Assembly: GCA_934373455.1 (NCBI GenBank)
Contig: CAKRON010000015.1
Location: 1-34,601, forward strand
Source of the DNA: an uncultured Marvinbryantia sp.
GTDB taxonomy: Bacteria > Bacillota > Clostridia > Lachnospirales > Lachnospiraceae
Direction: 5' to 3'
Length of the DNA: 34,601 bases
Below the pieces are notes generated by a model, which saw only the letters and a program-made list of their open reading frames with translations, was not told the DNA's origin and did no database searches. Position 1 is the first letter of the stretch; every line of letters begins with the position of its first letter. The translations under genes were made by a program, and so were the position numbers. This document shows, in pieces, positions 16,772 through 25,105 of the stretch.

Positions 16772-17611
16772 TTAACCTTTTACTGCTCCTGCAACCACAC
16801 CTTCTATAATATATCTCTGACAGAAGAGATAGAATACAATAATCGGAATAATTGCCAATACCAGTACACCCATCATGGCTCCCATATCCACAGAACCATA
16901 ACCACCTTTCAGATACTGTACTGCAATCGGTATCGTTTTATATTTCTTGATATCAAGAACAAGATATGGAAGAAGATAATCGTTCCAGATCCACATTGCC
17001 TGAAGAATAGTTACAGTAATACAGGTTGGTTTTAAAATCGGAAGTACTACCTGGAAAAAAGTCTGTAAAGGTGTACATCCATCAATCATAGCTGCCTCTT
17101 CGATTTCCAGTGGAATTGATTTTACAAAACCAACAAACATAAATACCGACAGCCCTGCGCCAAAGCCCAAATACACAACGATTATACCAACCGGATTGTT
17201 CAGATGCAACATATTTGCAATTTTTGATAATGTAAACATTACCATCTGAAATGGAACAATCATAGAAAACAGGCACAGGTAATAAATCGTATTAGTTGCC
17301 GCATTTTTTACTCTGCAAATATACCATGCACACATGGAAGTACAGAGAATAATCGCTGCCACAGAAAATACAGTAATAAACAAGGACCATCCAAAAGCCT
17401 GAATAAATCCAGTTTTCTCAATTCCTTTTATATAATTATCCCATCCGACAAAAATCTTTCCCTGAGGAATTGAAAAAGGATCTCTGCTGATATAAGCTTT
17501 TTTCTTAAAAGAGTTTAACACTACCAGAAAAATCGGATATACATATGCGATGGAAATTATTGTAAAAATAACCGTCAGCAAAGTGCCGTGTTTCGCTTTT
17601 CTTACATTCAT
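16772..17611 (-). CDS. Sugar ABC transporter permease (MalG type)
   Basis: This inner-membrane permease subunit (279 aa) of a CUT1 carbohydrate importer has six hydrophobic helices and the cytoplasmic EAA loop (EIEEAAMIDGCTPLQTFFQVVLP, about 190-212) that docks the ATPase. It starts with the positive-rich MNVRKAKHG and ends with the usual IEGVVAGAVKG tail of MalG-like proteins. Its ATG overlaps the stop of the other permease as TAATG, implying coupled, equimolar synthesis. It precedes the LacI gene. The ATPase that must power it is not encoded here. Confidence 0.95.
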   Translation of the reverse strand: MNVRKAKHGTLLTVIFTIISIAYVYPIFLVVLNSFKKKAYISRDPFSIPQGKIFVGWDNYIKGIEKTGFIQAFGWSLFITVFSVAAIILCTSMCAWYICRVKNAATNTIYYLCLFSMIVPFQMVMFTLSKIANMLHLNNPVGIIVVYLGFGAGLSVFMFVGFVKSIPLEIEEAAMIDGCTPLQTFFQVVLPILKPTCITVTILQAMWIWNDYLLPYLVLDIKKYKTIPIAVQYLKGGYGSVDMGAMMGVLVLAIIPIIVFYLFCQRYIIEGVVAGAVKG

Positions 17612-18459
17612 TACTGCTGTACCTCCTTTGTTCTGGTGAGAATGTTCTGTGTAATTGCGATCGCCGCTACAAGAATGAAGAACAGTACTGCTTTTGCCTG
17701 TCCTACACCTTCATATCCGGTACGGCCATAGAAGGTATTATAAATATTTAATGCCAGCATTTCAGACATCTTGGATGGTGCACCATCTGTCAACGCCAGG
17801 TTCTGATCAAACAGTTTAAATCCATTGGTCAGTGTCAAAAATGTACAAATTGTAATAGATGGCATTACCATAGGAATCGTTACATTCTTTAAAATCTGTC
17901 TGTTGCTTGCACCATCAATTTTTGCTGCTTCAATCAGTTCGCCCGGTATATTTTGTATACCTGAAATATAAATGATCATCATATATCCAATCTGCTGCCA
18001 GCACATCAGAATCACCAGTCCCCAGAATCCATAAACGGAAGAATAAGTCAGAGTTTTCTGAAAATGTGCCAAAATACCATTTAACAGCAGCTGCCATACA
18101 TAACCAAGGATGATACCACCAATCAGATTTGGCATAAAGAACACGGTTCTGAAAATATTCGTTCCTTGAATTTTCTTTGTCAGAAACATCGCAACTGTAA
18201 ATGCCAGAATATTAATCAGCAATACAGAGATTACTGTAAAAAGTGCTGTATACCACAATGAATGCAAAAATGGATCCGATGCATCTCCCCAGATTTTCGC
18301 ATAATTAGATAACCCTACCCACTTTGCATCTGTTACGGTTGTGAATTTACAAAACGAAAGATAGATACCCAAAATAAACGGTGCAACAAATCCAATTGTA
18401 AATGCCAGCATTGTCGGTAATACAAATACCGGCCAATATCTTTTAATTGCCTTATCCAT
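17611..18459 (-). CDS. Sugar ABC transporter permease (MalF type)
   Basis: This membrane subunit (282 aa) pairs with the MalG-type permease. It has six hydrophobic segments and the EAA loop ELIEAAKIDGASNRQILKNVTIP. It is short for a MalF, without the large periplasmic P2 domain, as usual in Firmicutes. The ATG at 18459 is selected because GAGGAGAAG lies about 9 nt upstream. The longer frame to 18501 runs into the intergenic hairpin at 18483-18515 and is not credible. It lies 96 nt downstream of the binding-protein gene. Confidence 0.94.
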   Translation of the reverse strand: MDKAIKRYWPVFVLPTMLAFTIGFVAPFILGIYLSFCKFTTVTDAKWVGLSNYAKIWGDASDPFLHSLWYTALFTVISVLLINILAFTVAMFLTKKIQGTNIFRTVFFMPNLIGGIILGYVWQLLLNGILAHFQKTLTYSSVYGFWGLVILMCWQQIGYMMIIYISGIQNIPGELIEAAKIDGASNRQILKNVTIPMVMPSITICTFLTLTNGFKLFDQNLALTDGAPSKMSEMLALNIYNTFYGRTGYEGVGQAKAVLFFILVAAIAITQNILTRTKEVQQ

Positions 18460-18482
18460 AATTTTCTCTTCTCCTCGATTAG

Positions 18483-18515
18483 AAAAGGATGAGCGAAGCA
18501 TCGCTCACCCTTTTT
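18483..18515 (-). terminator. Intergenic hairpin between binding protein and permeases
   Basis: TGAGCGA and TCGCTCA with flanking AAAAGG and CCTTTTT form a long stem with one A-C mismatch and a 4-nt loop. In the minus-strand transcript it follows the binding-protein stop codon and is followed by only four T. It likely acts as a partial terminator or 3'-end stabiliser, giving more binding protein than permease, as known for malE-malF. Confidence 0.65.
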
Positions 18516-18555
18516 AAATTCTACTGTTTATTTTTCTGTCTTTATCAGTTACAAA

Positions 18556-19866
18556 TTATTCTGCATTTGCTGCTGCATATTCTGTAGCCCATCCGTCAAC
18601 GAATGCTGTTACAACGCCGTCCCATTCGCCGGTTCCCTGAGCGTATTCAAGAAGAGCACTTCCGACACCGTTTTTCCAGTTTTCAGATGGCATAGTTGTG
18701 AAGCACCATGTTACAGAAGTTTTTCCATCTTCTACATATTTTGTTGCTTCATTTACCAGCACATTATCTGCTGCATAGTCATCACCGAAGGATGAGAATG
18801 GTGTAGCAAATCCCATATCTTTACTGATTGCAGTTCTTCCTTCATCACTTGTGATGCACCATGTCAGGAAATCAACGGTTGCCTGAATATCTTCTTCAGA
18901 TGCTTTTGCGTTTACACACCAGTAATTTTCAGATCCTGTACACAGACCCTGATTTTCTTCACCTTCTACTCCGATGTAGATTGGAAGCATTCCAAGATCA
19001 TCTTCTGTAAGTTCACCTTCTTCAAGAATTCCACTTGTCTCCCATGTACCATTCTGATAGAATACTGCTTCGCCAAGAGCAAATTCTGCACGTGCATCTT
19101 CTGCTGTCTTGCTGGAGATCATTGTAGGTTCACAAGTTGCATTGTTGATATACAGATCCCAGATGTTCTTATAGTTGTCAAGATATGTTCCTTTGATCGC
19201 ATCTGTTGATGAAATGCCGTCTGCTTTATATTCATAGTAGATCGGAAGGTTTGCCAGATGTGTTTTAAATCTCCAGTCGGAAGAAGAATCCATACCTGCA
19301 GATGTAAATGCACCTTCAATACCAAGCTCGTCTTTCTTAGCTGTGATATCTTCAACAACTGCTTTTAATGTATCAAAATTGTTAATCTCGTCTACAGATG
19401 TTACCACAGCGCCATCTGTTTCAAAATAGTCATTCAGTAAGGACTTATTGTAAATCAATCCGTATGTCTCGATCTTATATGCAATACCGGATACAGATCC
19501 ATCTTCGTTAATCAGTGCAAAATCATCACTTGCAAGATTCTTGTATACGTCTGTATCTTTCAGGTCATAGCAATAATCTTTCCATGCAGCAAGACCAACC
19601 GGTCCATTTACCTGAAACAGTGTCGGTGCTTCGCTTTTATCCATTTCTGACTTCAGTGTGGATTCATAGGTTCCGGATGCTGCAGTTACTACCTGTACTT
19701 CTGTACCGGTTTCTTCTGTATATTTCTCTGCAAGAGCTTCCCACTGATCTGCTACTTCAGGAGCAAAATTCAGATAATATACTTTTCCGCCATCTGCGCT
19801 GGCTGACATTGCAAATGCACTTGCCATGACTGCTGCTGATACTGCTACTTTCGTTAATTTTTTCAT
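18556..19866 (-). CDS. Extracellular sugar-binding protein of the ABC importer
   Basis: This family 1 solute-binding protein (436 aa, MalE type) captures oligosaccharides outside the cell. The N terminus is a Sec signal with Lys-Lys start, hydrophobic core and an ASA cleavage site after Ala24. There is no lipobox Cys, which is unusual because Gram-positive binding proteins are normally lipoproteins. The mature part shows the SBP1 pattern (WEALAEKYTEETGTEVQVVTA, later FYQNGTWETSGI and NYWCVNAKASEED). AAAGGAG precedes the ATG. It is the first gene of the operon, directly behind the promoter and operator. Malto-oligosaccharide as ligand is inferred from malQ and the GH13 gene. Confidence 0.94.
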   Translation of the reverse strand: MKKLTKVAVSAAVMASAFAMSASADGGKVYYLNFAPEVADQWEALAEKYTEETGTEVQVVTAASGTYESTLKSEMDKSEAPTLFQVNGPVGLAAWKDYCYDLKDTDVYKNLASDDFALINEDGSVSGIAYKIETYGLIYNKSLLNDYFETDGAVVTSVDEINNFDTLKAVVEDITAKKDELGIEGAFTSAGMDSSSDWRFKTHLANLPIYYEYKADGISSTDAIKGTYLDNYKNIWDLYINNATCEPTMISSKTAEDARAEFALGEAVFYQNGTWETSGILEEGELTEDDLGMLPIYIGVEGEENQGLCTGSENYWCVNAKASEEDIQATVDFLTWCITSDEGRTAISKDMGFATPFSSFGDDYAADNVLVNEATKYVEDGKTSVTWCFTTMPSENWKNGVGSALLEYAQGTGEWDGVVTAFVDGWATEYAAANAE

Positions 19867-19913
19867 GTTTCTTCTCCTTTACACTTAAAATTTATGTCGT
19901 TGCTTTTTGTTTT

Positions 19914-19937
19914 GGAAACGTTATCGGTAACGTTTCC
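19914..19937. promoter_or_regulatory. LacI-type operator of the maltodextrin operon
   Basis: GGAAACGTTA-N4-TAACGTTTCC is a perfect 24-bp palindrome containing two AACGTT cores 12 bp apart, so it may be two overlapping LacI-family sites. It lies just downstream of the predicted start, positioned to block transcription. The left half also resembles a cre site with two mismatches, so CcpA binding is an alternative. Confidence 0.82.
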
Positions 19938-19950
19938 GGTTTCTGATTTC

Positions 19951-19979
19951 ACAATAGCATATTACCAGTATATTCGCAA
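19951..19979 (-). promoter_or_regulatory. Promoter of the maltodextrin operon
   Basis: On the minus strand TTGCGA (19979-19974), 17-bp spacer, TATTGT (19956-19951), preceded by TGC, giving an extended -10 element. The start would be near 19944, about 7 bp before the operator and 78 nt before the ATG. Confidence 0.6.
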
Positions 19980-20076
19980 GTGCTTTTTGTTGCTTTTCCG
20001 TTTTTTCGTGAATTATTCATGATTTTCACTTTTTAATTTTGTGCATTTTTACATCTTTATTTTTGTGTTTTTGACA

Positions 20077-22779
20077 TCATCTTTTCACTCTTATTACATT
20101 TCGCACAAAGTCTGTATGGCTTTCCTCCTGATCTGTCACCTTCTCATTATAGAATACCGCAGATCCATCTCCTCCATTTTGCAATGTAAAACACACCTGG
20201 TTATTTTGTCTTGCGCCATTTACAATTTCCTGGATTTCTTTTAGGCGATAACGCATCGTCTTTTCTTCTGAAGCCTCATAAATTCCCGCCGGAACTATAA
20301 ATTCTGCTGTCGAATTTACTTTTCCCATGGATGCTGTATTTTGCTTTTGAAAAACAACTGTTTGATAATAAACATGCTGTTTTCCATTCGTATCCGTACC
20401 TTGTACTTTGAAAGTAAAAGTCGGATTTCCATGCGCCCACACGATATCTTCAGCCTGAATTTCTTTTGTCAACCGTATATGATTGATTCTCAGTTTTACC
20501 AGAACCTGATTCGTTTTCTTAGATACCGCTGTCGGTGATCCTGCATTCCACTGTAATGCAACAGATGCTTCATTTGGCACCTTGATCCAACTGCTTCCAT
20601 CCCCTTCTTTCTTTGTCCATCCGGTCAGGTCTACATTCTTCCTTAATTTGCATTTCATCTGAAATCTCATCGTTCCACCATTATACGCAGCAATAAATGG
20701 AACTTTTATTGTGATTTTATTTTCCTGATTCTGGATCTGAGTATTTTGAATTGGTTCAAATTTGCTGCTTCCCTTTTTCTGAATTTCTGCTGCTACCGTT
20801 TGAAGTTCCAGACAATTTTCCAGCTGATCTGTCAGAATAACAGCTTCAGGTAAAAAAGAAGTCTCATTCTCCGGAAGTTTCTGCTGCACAGCAAAGACTA
20901 TTTCCTCGTCTTCTGAAAGCAGATTTTTTTCTTTTTTCTGAATTTCCAAATCCAGATATTTCACAGGTGATTCCTGTTCCTTTCTTGAAATGCTACTTGT
21001 CGTCATTACTTCATTTGATTTTTTTTCAGTAGATGTGCTTTCCGTACTGTGCCGGTACTGCACAGCTGCTATATTTCTCACTTTGTAAGTTCCTGTATTT
21101 TGTGAGTACACAGGCTTCAAAACAGAAAGATTCCATTTCACCTGAAAACGAATCAGATAATGATAACCATAAAAAGATTTTCCGGAAAGCGCTGCACTTT
21201 GGGCTGATATAGTTACGCTTTGACCTTTTTGTTCCACCGTAAAGTTTCCTGTCATATCAACGCCATCCTCTTCTCTGACAATTTTCACATTACCAACATA
21301 TGTAACGCCGACAGGTAAATTATCTTTTACCGCAAAAGCCTGGTAATAAGCATTTCTATCCTGCCACGGCACAAACTGTCCCACCTGATACCAGTAACTG
21401 TCTGCCGGTGTATGTAACGCAATCTGACTGTCCCAATTCTTCCCATCTAAAGATACTTTCTTTTCCGGCGCCGGTGTATCAATAATGGACAGGGAACTAT
21501 CCGTCTGCTGCAATGTCTCATTTCCATCTGCATTTGAAGCCTGTCCATTTGCCAGTTTTGTATTCATTTCTTTCAGACGTGTCTTACTGTAACTGTAATC
21601 ATCCTGATCGATATGGTCTCTTGGACCAATTGCCATATAATAACTGCTGCAATTGGCCAGCTCATAGGTCACACAATATCTCGGATCACTGGTTGGCGTA
21701 TCATCGCCTTGTCCTACTACCATTTCCAGATTTCCGACACCTGCTATATTCTGTCCTTTCTGCACATAAACCCCGGAACCGCTATAATAATATCTACCCG
21801 CTATGGAACCATTTTCATTTTTTATTCCAAAACGCTGGCCTCCATCCACATCCCACCACTGAAATCTCGTATTTACAGCAGCCTTATTTCCGCTCCCATT
21901 CTCCAGGAATTCACATTTCATAACCAAACCACCCAGTGCCTGATTAAATCTCCATTCAATTGCATCCGGAAGCATCAAAATAAACGGATAGGATTCTGTC
22001 TTGCCTCCTCCATCACAATGGACTTCTGACGTATAATTTGTAACGGTCATTTTCAAATCATACCATTTGTGATTGTAATACAAAACTTTTCGATAAATTG
22101 CTCCAAACTTTCCACCCTGACCAGTCCTTTTCGGATAAAAATATTTTTTTCCGGAACTGGTTGTTCCGATCGTTACCTGACTGGAAGTATTGAACAATTC
22201 CAGTTTTGAGACACCATTGTAAAATTTTACCGGACGGTACTGAGAAGAAAATCTGGTTCCGGATGTAACAGCTTTCCATCCGGATGTGTTTGTTATAGCC
22301 GTTCCTGACGGTCTTTGGGTCATGTCTAACAACATCATCCTGTCATCCTCATCTTCTGTTTCATCCTGTATATCACTTTCCGTTTCAGTTTCTGTATCTG
22401 ACTCTGTCTGCGTTTCTGCCTCACTGTCTGTAATTTCTTCCGACAGTCTCTCGCTTTCTGTCTCCGTATCTGTCTGAATTTCCTCTGTACTCTCTTCCGT
22501 CCATTTCTCCGTATCCGTCTGAGATTCAGTCTCCGTGTCTATGACTACTTCCGTGTATGATTCTGTTACAGCTTCTGTTATAAATTCTGTTTCCGGCTCT
22601 GAATTTATCTCTGTTTCTGTGTCGGTCTCGGCAACCGTATTTTCTTGTATTTCTTCCGTATATGCCACCGGAGTTTCATTGCTGCTTTCCTGTGCCACAG
22701 CTACTACATTTTGAACACTAAAAAAACACATCATACCTGCCAGAAGAAACGCCCGAATTCTTTTTTGTTTTTTTATCAT
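20077..22779 (-). CDS. Large secreted surface protein with Thr/Glu-rich stalk and D2-like domain
   Basis: This 900-aa protein has a Sec signal (KKQKR start, hydrophobic core, likely cleavage near Ala27-Ala29), then an acidic Thr/Glu/Ser-rich low-complexity stalk (31-147), a large beta-rich region (about 150-440), a segment resembling the fimbrial isopeptide-formation D2 domain (about 465-570: AFAVKDNLPVGVTYVGNVKI and following), and further beta-rich pilin or adhesin-like modules to the C terminus. It ends RNVIRVKR with no LPXTG motif or membrane anchor. Its ATG overlaps the preceding gene as ATGA, with GGAGGAG upstream. It is the last gene of the SipW/TasA operon, so it may associate non-covalently with, or be capped on, the fibre. 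Isopeptide residues could not be confirmed. Function as adhesin or fibre-tip protein is inferred. Confidence 0.8.
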   Translation of the reverse strand: MIKKQKRIRAFLLAGMMCFFSVQNVVAVAQESSNETPVAYTEEIQENTVAETDTETEINSEPETEFITEAVTESYTEVVIDTETESQTDTEKWTEESTEEIQTDTETESERLSEEITDSEAETQTESDTETETESDIQDETEDEDDRMMLLDMTQRPSGTAITNTSGWKAVTSGTRFSSQYRPVKFYNGVSKLELFNTSSQVTIGTTSSGKKYFYPKRTGQGGKFGAIYRKVLYYNHKWYDLKMTVTNYTSEVHCDGGGKTESYPFILMLPDAIEWRFNQALGGLVMKCEFLENGSGNKAAVNTRFQWWDVDGGQRFGIKNENGSIAGRYYYSGSGVYVQKGQNIAGVGNLEMVVGQGDDTPTSDPRYCVTYELANCSSYYMAIGPRDHIDQDDYSYSKTRLKEMNTKLANGQASNADGNETLQQTDSSLSIIDTPAPEKKVSLDGKNWDSQIALHTPADSYWYQVGQFVPWQDRNAYYQAFAVKDNLPVGVTYVGNVKIVREEDGVDMTGNFTVEQKGQSVTISAQSAALSGKSFYGYHYLIRFQVKWNLSVLKPVYSQNTGTYKVRNIAAVQYRHSTESTSTEKKSNEVMTTSSISRKEQESPVKYLDLEIQKKEKNLLSEDEEIVFAVQQKLPENETSFLPEAVILTDQLENCLELQTVAAEIQKKGSSKFEPIQNTQIQNQENKITIKVPFIAAYNGGTMRFQMKCKLRKNVDLTGWTKKEGDGSSWIKVPNEASVALQWNAGSPTAVSKKTNQVLVKLRINHIRLTKEIQAEDIVWAHGNPTFTFKVQGTDTNGKQHVYYQTVVFQKQNTASMGKVNSTAEFIVPAGIYEASEEKTMRYRLKEIQEIVNGARQNNQVCFTLQNGGDGSAVFYNEKVTDQEESHTDFVRNVIRVKR
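22339..22689 (-). repeat. Thr/Glu/Ser low-complexity coding repeat
   Basis: Codons for residues 31-147 of the surface protein consist of degenerate repeats of units such as TETE, DTETES and TESD. At DNA level the plus strand shows recurring CTGT-ATC-TGT-TTC type units. Such tracts can expand or contract by slippage and probably form an extended stalk through the wall. Confidence 0.75.
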
Positions 22780-23432
22780 GCATGCTCCTCCTTTGCATTT
22801 TTCTCATGATGCAAGTACTGCTGATAAATTTCTTTCAGACCGGTACCATCCGGTGCTATATTTTTTTGTATCGCTTTTGCTTCTACAGGAATCTGCAGGT
22901 TTTCTTTTTCATTCAAACTTCCTTCCAGATATGGAACCATGGTTATTTGATCGAATAACGCCGTGGTTTCCCGAAATGGTAAAACCAGATTCTCATATCC
23001 ATACACATAGTGCGCGGCATCCTGTGTTTCTGTTTTCTGCAGTAATTTCCATCCTTTATTTACAGTAAACTGAAATAATTCTGTCCTGGCTTCCGGCAGT
23101 TTTCTTTTTGTATCCGGATCTACCAGCGAAATCTTCTTAACCGGAATATCCACCTCCAGAAAAATCCACGCTTCCACTGTTCCTGTATTTTTCACTGTCG
23201 GATTTTTGCTTCGGCTTTCTGCTGGAAGCATCGATCCTCCTGTTTTCCAGTCAGGCTCTTTTAACTCTATTGTCACAGTGCCTGGTGACAGCATATTTTT
23301 CAAATTTATCGTTCTTTTTGTCAGATACGCTCCTGTGGTCATCGCAGATCCTGTAAAGACAAAAATTCCAGCAAGCATCCACAATATCCATTTAGCCTTC
23401 TTTTTTCTGATAACAATGCATCCCCTTTCCAT
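22776..23432 (-). CDS. TasA-like protein 4 with SipW-type signal segment
   Basis: This 218-aa protein has a basic n-region (IRKKKAKW), a hydrophobic segment (about 14-34) and the SipW-type junction GAYLTKRTINLKNMLSPGTV, followed by the start of a TasA-like beta domain (IELKEPDW, then KNPTVKNTGTVEAW). The KNPTVKN block is shared with TasA-like protein 2. The ATG at 23432 overlaps the sipW gene by 41 nt and has no clear ribosome binding site. An AGGGGA lies inside the first codons, so either coupling with sipW or a non-canonical start about 5-7 codons later is possible; the basic n-region must be included. It ends as ATGA over the start of the large surface protein. It is presumably a secreted fibre component cleaved by SipW; no anchor is seen. 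Confidence 0.8.
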   Translation of the reverse strand: MERGCIVIRKKKAKWILWMLAGIFVFTGSAMTTGAYLTKRTINLKNMLSPGTVTIELKEPDWKTGGSMLPAESRSKNPTVKNTGTVEAWIFLEVDIPVKKISLVDPDTKRKLPEARTELFQFTVNKGWKLLQKTETQDAAHYVYGYENLVLPFRETTALFDQITMVPYLEGSLNEKENLQIPVEAKAIQKNIAPDGTGLKEIYQQYLHHEKNAKEEHA

Positions 23433-23910
23433 GATATATCATATGAATTCCTGATATTGCCATCTGCGCTGCCAGTATCCATAAGAACACAGCCAGTAAA
23501 AACATCTTTCCTCCTGCAGTTGCCGCCATTAATGCCACATAACCAAGACCGCGTACCGTGTATTCTACTTTTCCAATCAATGCATCTCCGGTAATCCAAT
23601 TCTGATCTTCCTCCTGATTAGCATCCCCTTTTGTTTGCAGCAAACCATTTTCACGATCCACAACTTTTACTCTGTGTGTCACAATCGTTCTCCCTTCATT
23701 GAGAGAGAACGTTATGACATCACCTTCCTTTAATTCCTGAAAAGAGATCCCTTTCACATACACCACATCACCGGTATGTATTTCTGGTTCCATACTTCCA
23801 CTTGTCACGGCATAAATCTGATATCCCCACAATTTTGGAACTGACAGCAAGATACATACAAACATAAATCCCGCCATGATCAGATTAAGGATTCCTTTTA
23901 TTAACTTCAT
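23392..23910 (-). CDS. sipW: SipW-type (ER-like) signal peptidase I
   Basis: This membrane signal peptidase (172 aa) processes TasA-like preproteins. It is of the ER/archaeal type: catalytic Ser39 in TSGSMEP and His79 in VTHRV replacing the usual bacterial Lys, plus KGDANQEED (94-102) with the conserved Asp residues. Two hydrophobic segments flank the catalytic domain (about 8-26 and 122-155). The ATG at 23910 is chosen because AAAGGAG lies 5 nt upstream and the protein begins with the first helix; the frame continues upstream to 23970 inside the preceding gene. It overlaps its neighbours on both sides, so it is cotranscribed and coupled with the four TasA-like genes, its evident substrates. 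Confidence 0.94.
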   Translation of the reverse strand: MKLIKGILNLIMAGFMFVCILLSVPKLWGYQIYAVTSGSMEPEIHTGDVVYVKGISFQELKEGDVITFSLNEGRTIVTHRVKVVDRENGLLQTKGDANQEEDQNWITGDALIGKVEYTVRGLGYVALMAATAGGKMFLLAVFLWILAAQMAISGIHMIYHGKGMHCYQKKEG

Positions 23911-25105
23911 TTTGCTCCTTTCTGCTGTAACTTTTCTCCAACATGAAAGCTGCTGTAAGAAACAGTGCACTGAAGCCTAATAGTGCAATCCACATACCAA
24001 TTTCTGTATTGTCACCGGTCGATGGTGAGGATATTCTACCGGAAGCTACTGTTTTTCCGTCTTCGCCTTTTGCAGTAAATACCCAGCGCACTTTTCCGGT
24101 AAGTTTGCAGAATTCATTGTCCATATCTTCAGATAAAGCCAGCTTTACCAGCAGTTTTTTCTTCTCCTTTCCTTTAAAAGTTCCCAGATACAAATCGTTT
24201 TTCATCGTACTGCCACTACCATTCAGATTGCCGGAAACACTGCCACGATATATGCTTCCCTGATCTGTACTGACTTCTATAACTGCATATTTTTCCAGCA
24301 GATCTTTTACCAATGCCGCAGTATGGGCATCCATACTTTTCTGATCTGTAGCTTCTGCACGCAAATACATCTGTACTTCTTCCGATGATTTATTTTCCAC
24401 ATATATTGTCTGAGTTCTTGCACATCCGGGAGTCAGATTCTTAAAAGATGCAAATAGATCGGTATCCTTTTCTGTTATCTGAAATCCGCCGCGCTGTCCC
24501 AGATAAATTACCTCTGTCTGTGTATCTACAGCAGCTTCCGGTCTTGTAATACCAAGATCTTTCCATGTTATTTTCCAGATGTCTTCCACAGCATCTTGTG
24601 CCTGAATAGATTCCAGCATCACGACAATCCTTGCTGCTTTTTTTCTGTACTCATTTCCAGCTTCCGCAGACAATGTATATGCCTGGAATAATGGCTTTTT
24701 TGTTTTACTGCCGGCTTTTAGAATATCTGCATAATAATAATATCCGTCAGGTCGATACTTCCACATTTCTGTATCACACTGAATCTGAATCATCTCCGGA
24801 TTCAGTGTGGTATCCTCAATGAACGCTCCATCCTGAATGTCTCCAAACATTTTTTTAATCCTGATGCGAATCATACTGTCTGTTGTTCCTGTATTTGCAA
24901 CATTTACAACCTTGTCCACCGTCTGACCCGGATCTACCTTTGACGGCACATGATATTCCTCTTCAATCTGATTTTTAAAAGACGCCATCGTAAGAATATT
25001 TCCTGTATTACCGGTTATTTTCCAATACCCCAGTATCCCTGTGCCAGATAGCATAAAGATTCCAAGAGCCGACAATATGCCGGCTATCTTTTTAGTTCTG
25101 TCCAT
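23885..25105 (-). CDS. TasA-like protein 3 with SPSTG C-terminal sorting signal
   Basis: This 406-aa protein has an N-terminal hydrophobic segment (about 7-27), a SipW-type junction (GYWKITGNTGNILTMASF) and two beta-rich repeats with VDPGQTVDKVVNVANTGTTDSMIRIRI, similar to the VTSHSTADCYVRVMV region of TasA-like protein 1. The C terminus carries SPSTG (360-364), a hydrophobic helix (about 369-389) and a basic tail, the layout of a sortase substrate. The SPxTG form is the one used by class B sortase in Clostridioides difficile. It is therefore likely the wall-anchored base or a long linker of the fibre. It overlaps the previous gene by 14 nt and sipW by 26 nt. No sortase gene is in the window. 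Confidence 0.83.
   Translation of the reverse strand: MDRTKKIAGILSALGIFMLSGTGILGYWKITGNTGNILTMASFKNQIEEEYHVPSKVDPGQTVDKVVNVANTGTTDSMIRIRIKKMFGDIQDGAFIEDTTLNPEMIQIQCDTEMWKYRPDGYYYYADILKAGSKTKKPLFQAYTLSAEAGNEYRKKAARIVVMLESIQAQDAVEDIWKITWKDLGITRPEAAVDTQTEVIYLGQRGGFQITEKDTDLFASFKNLTPGCARTQTIYVENKSSEEVQMYLRAEATDQKSMDAHTAALVKDLLEKYAVIEVSTDQGSIYRGSVSGNLNGSGSTMKNDLYLGTFKGKEKKKLLVKLALSEDMDNEFCKLTGKVRWVFTAKGEDGKTVASGRISSPSTGDNTEIGMWIALLGFSALFLTAAFMLEKSYSRKEQNEVNKRNP

Noticed and set aside
20007..20035. GTGAA/TTCAC hairpin followed by TTTTT as a plus-strand terminator
   Set aside because: The stem is only about 5 bp with an 11-nt loop and no plus-strand gene ends there. It does not function for the minus-strand operon that ends at 20077 either, because no T-run follows on that strand.
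22286..22477. Plus-strand Ser/Val-rich reading frame opposite the acidic stalk
   Set aside because: It is a shadow of the Thr/Glu repeat codons, with no ribosome binding site or family resemblance.
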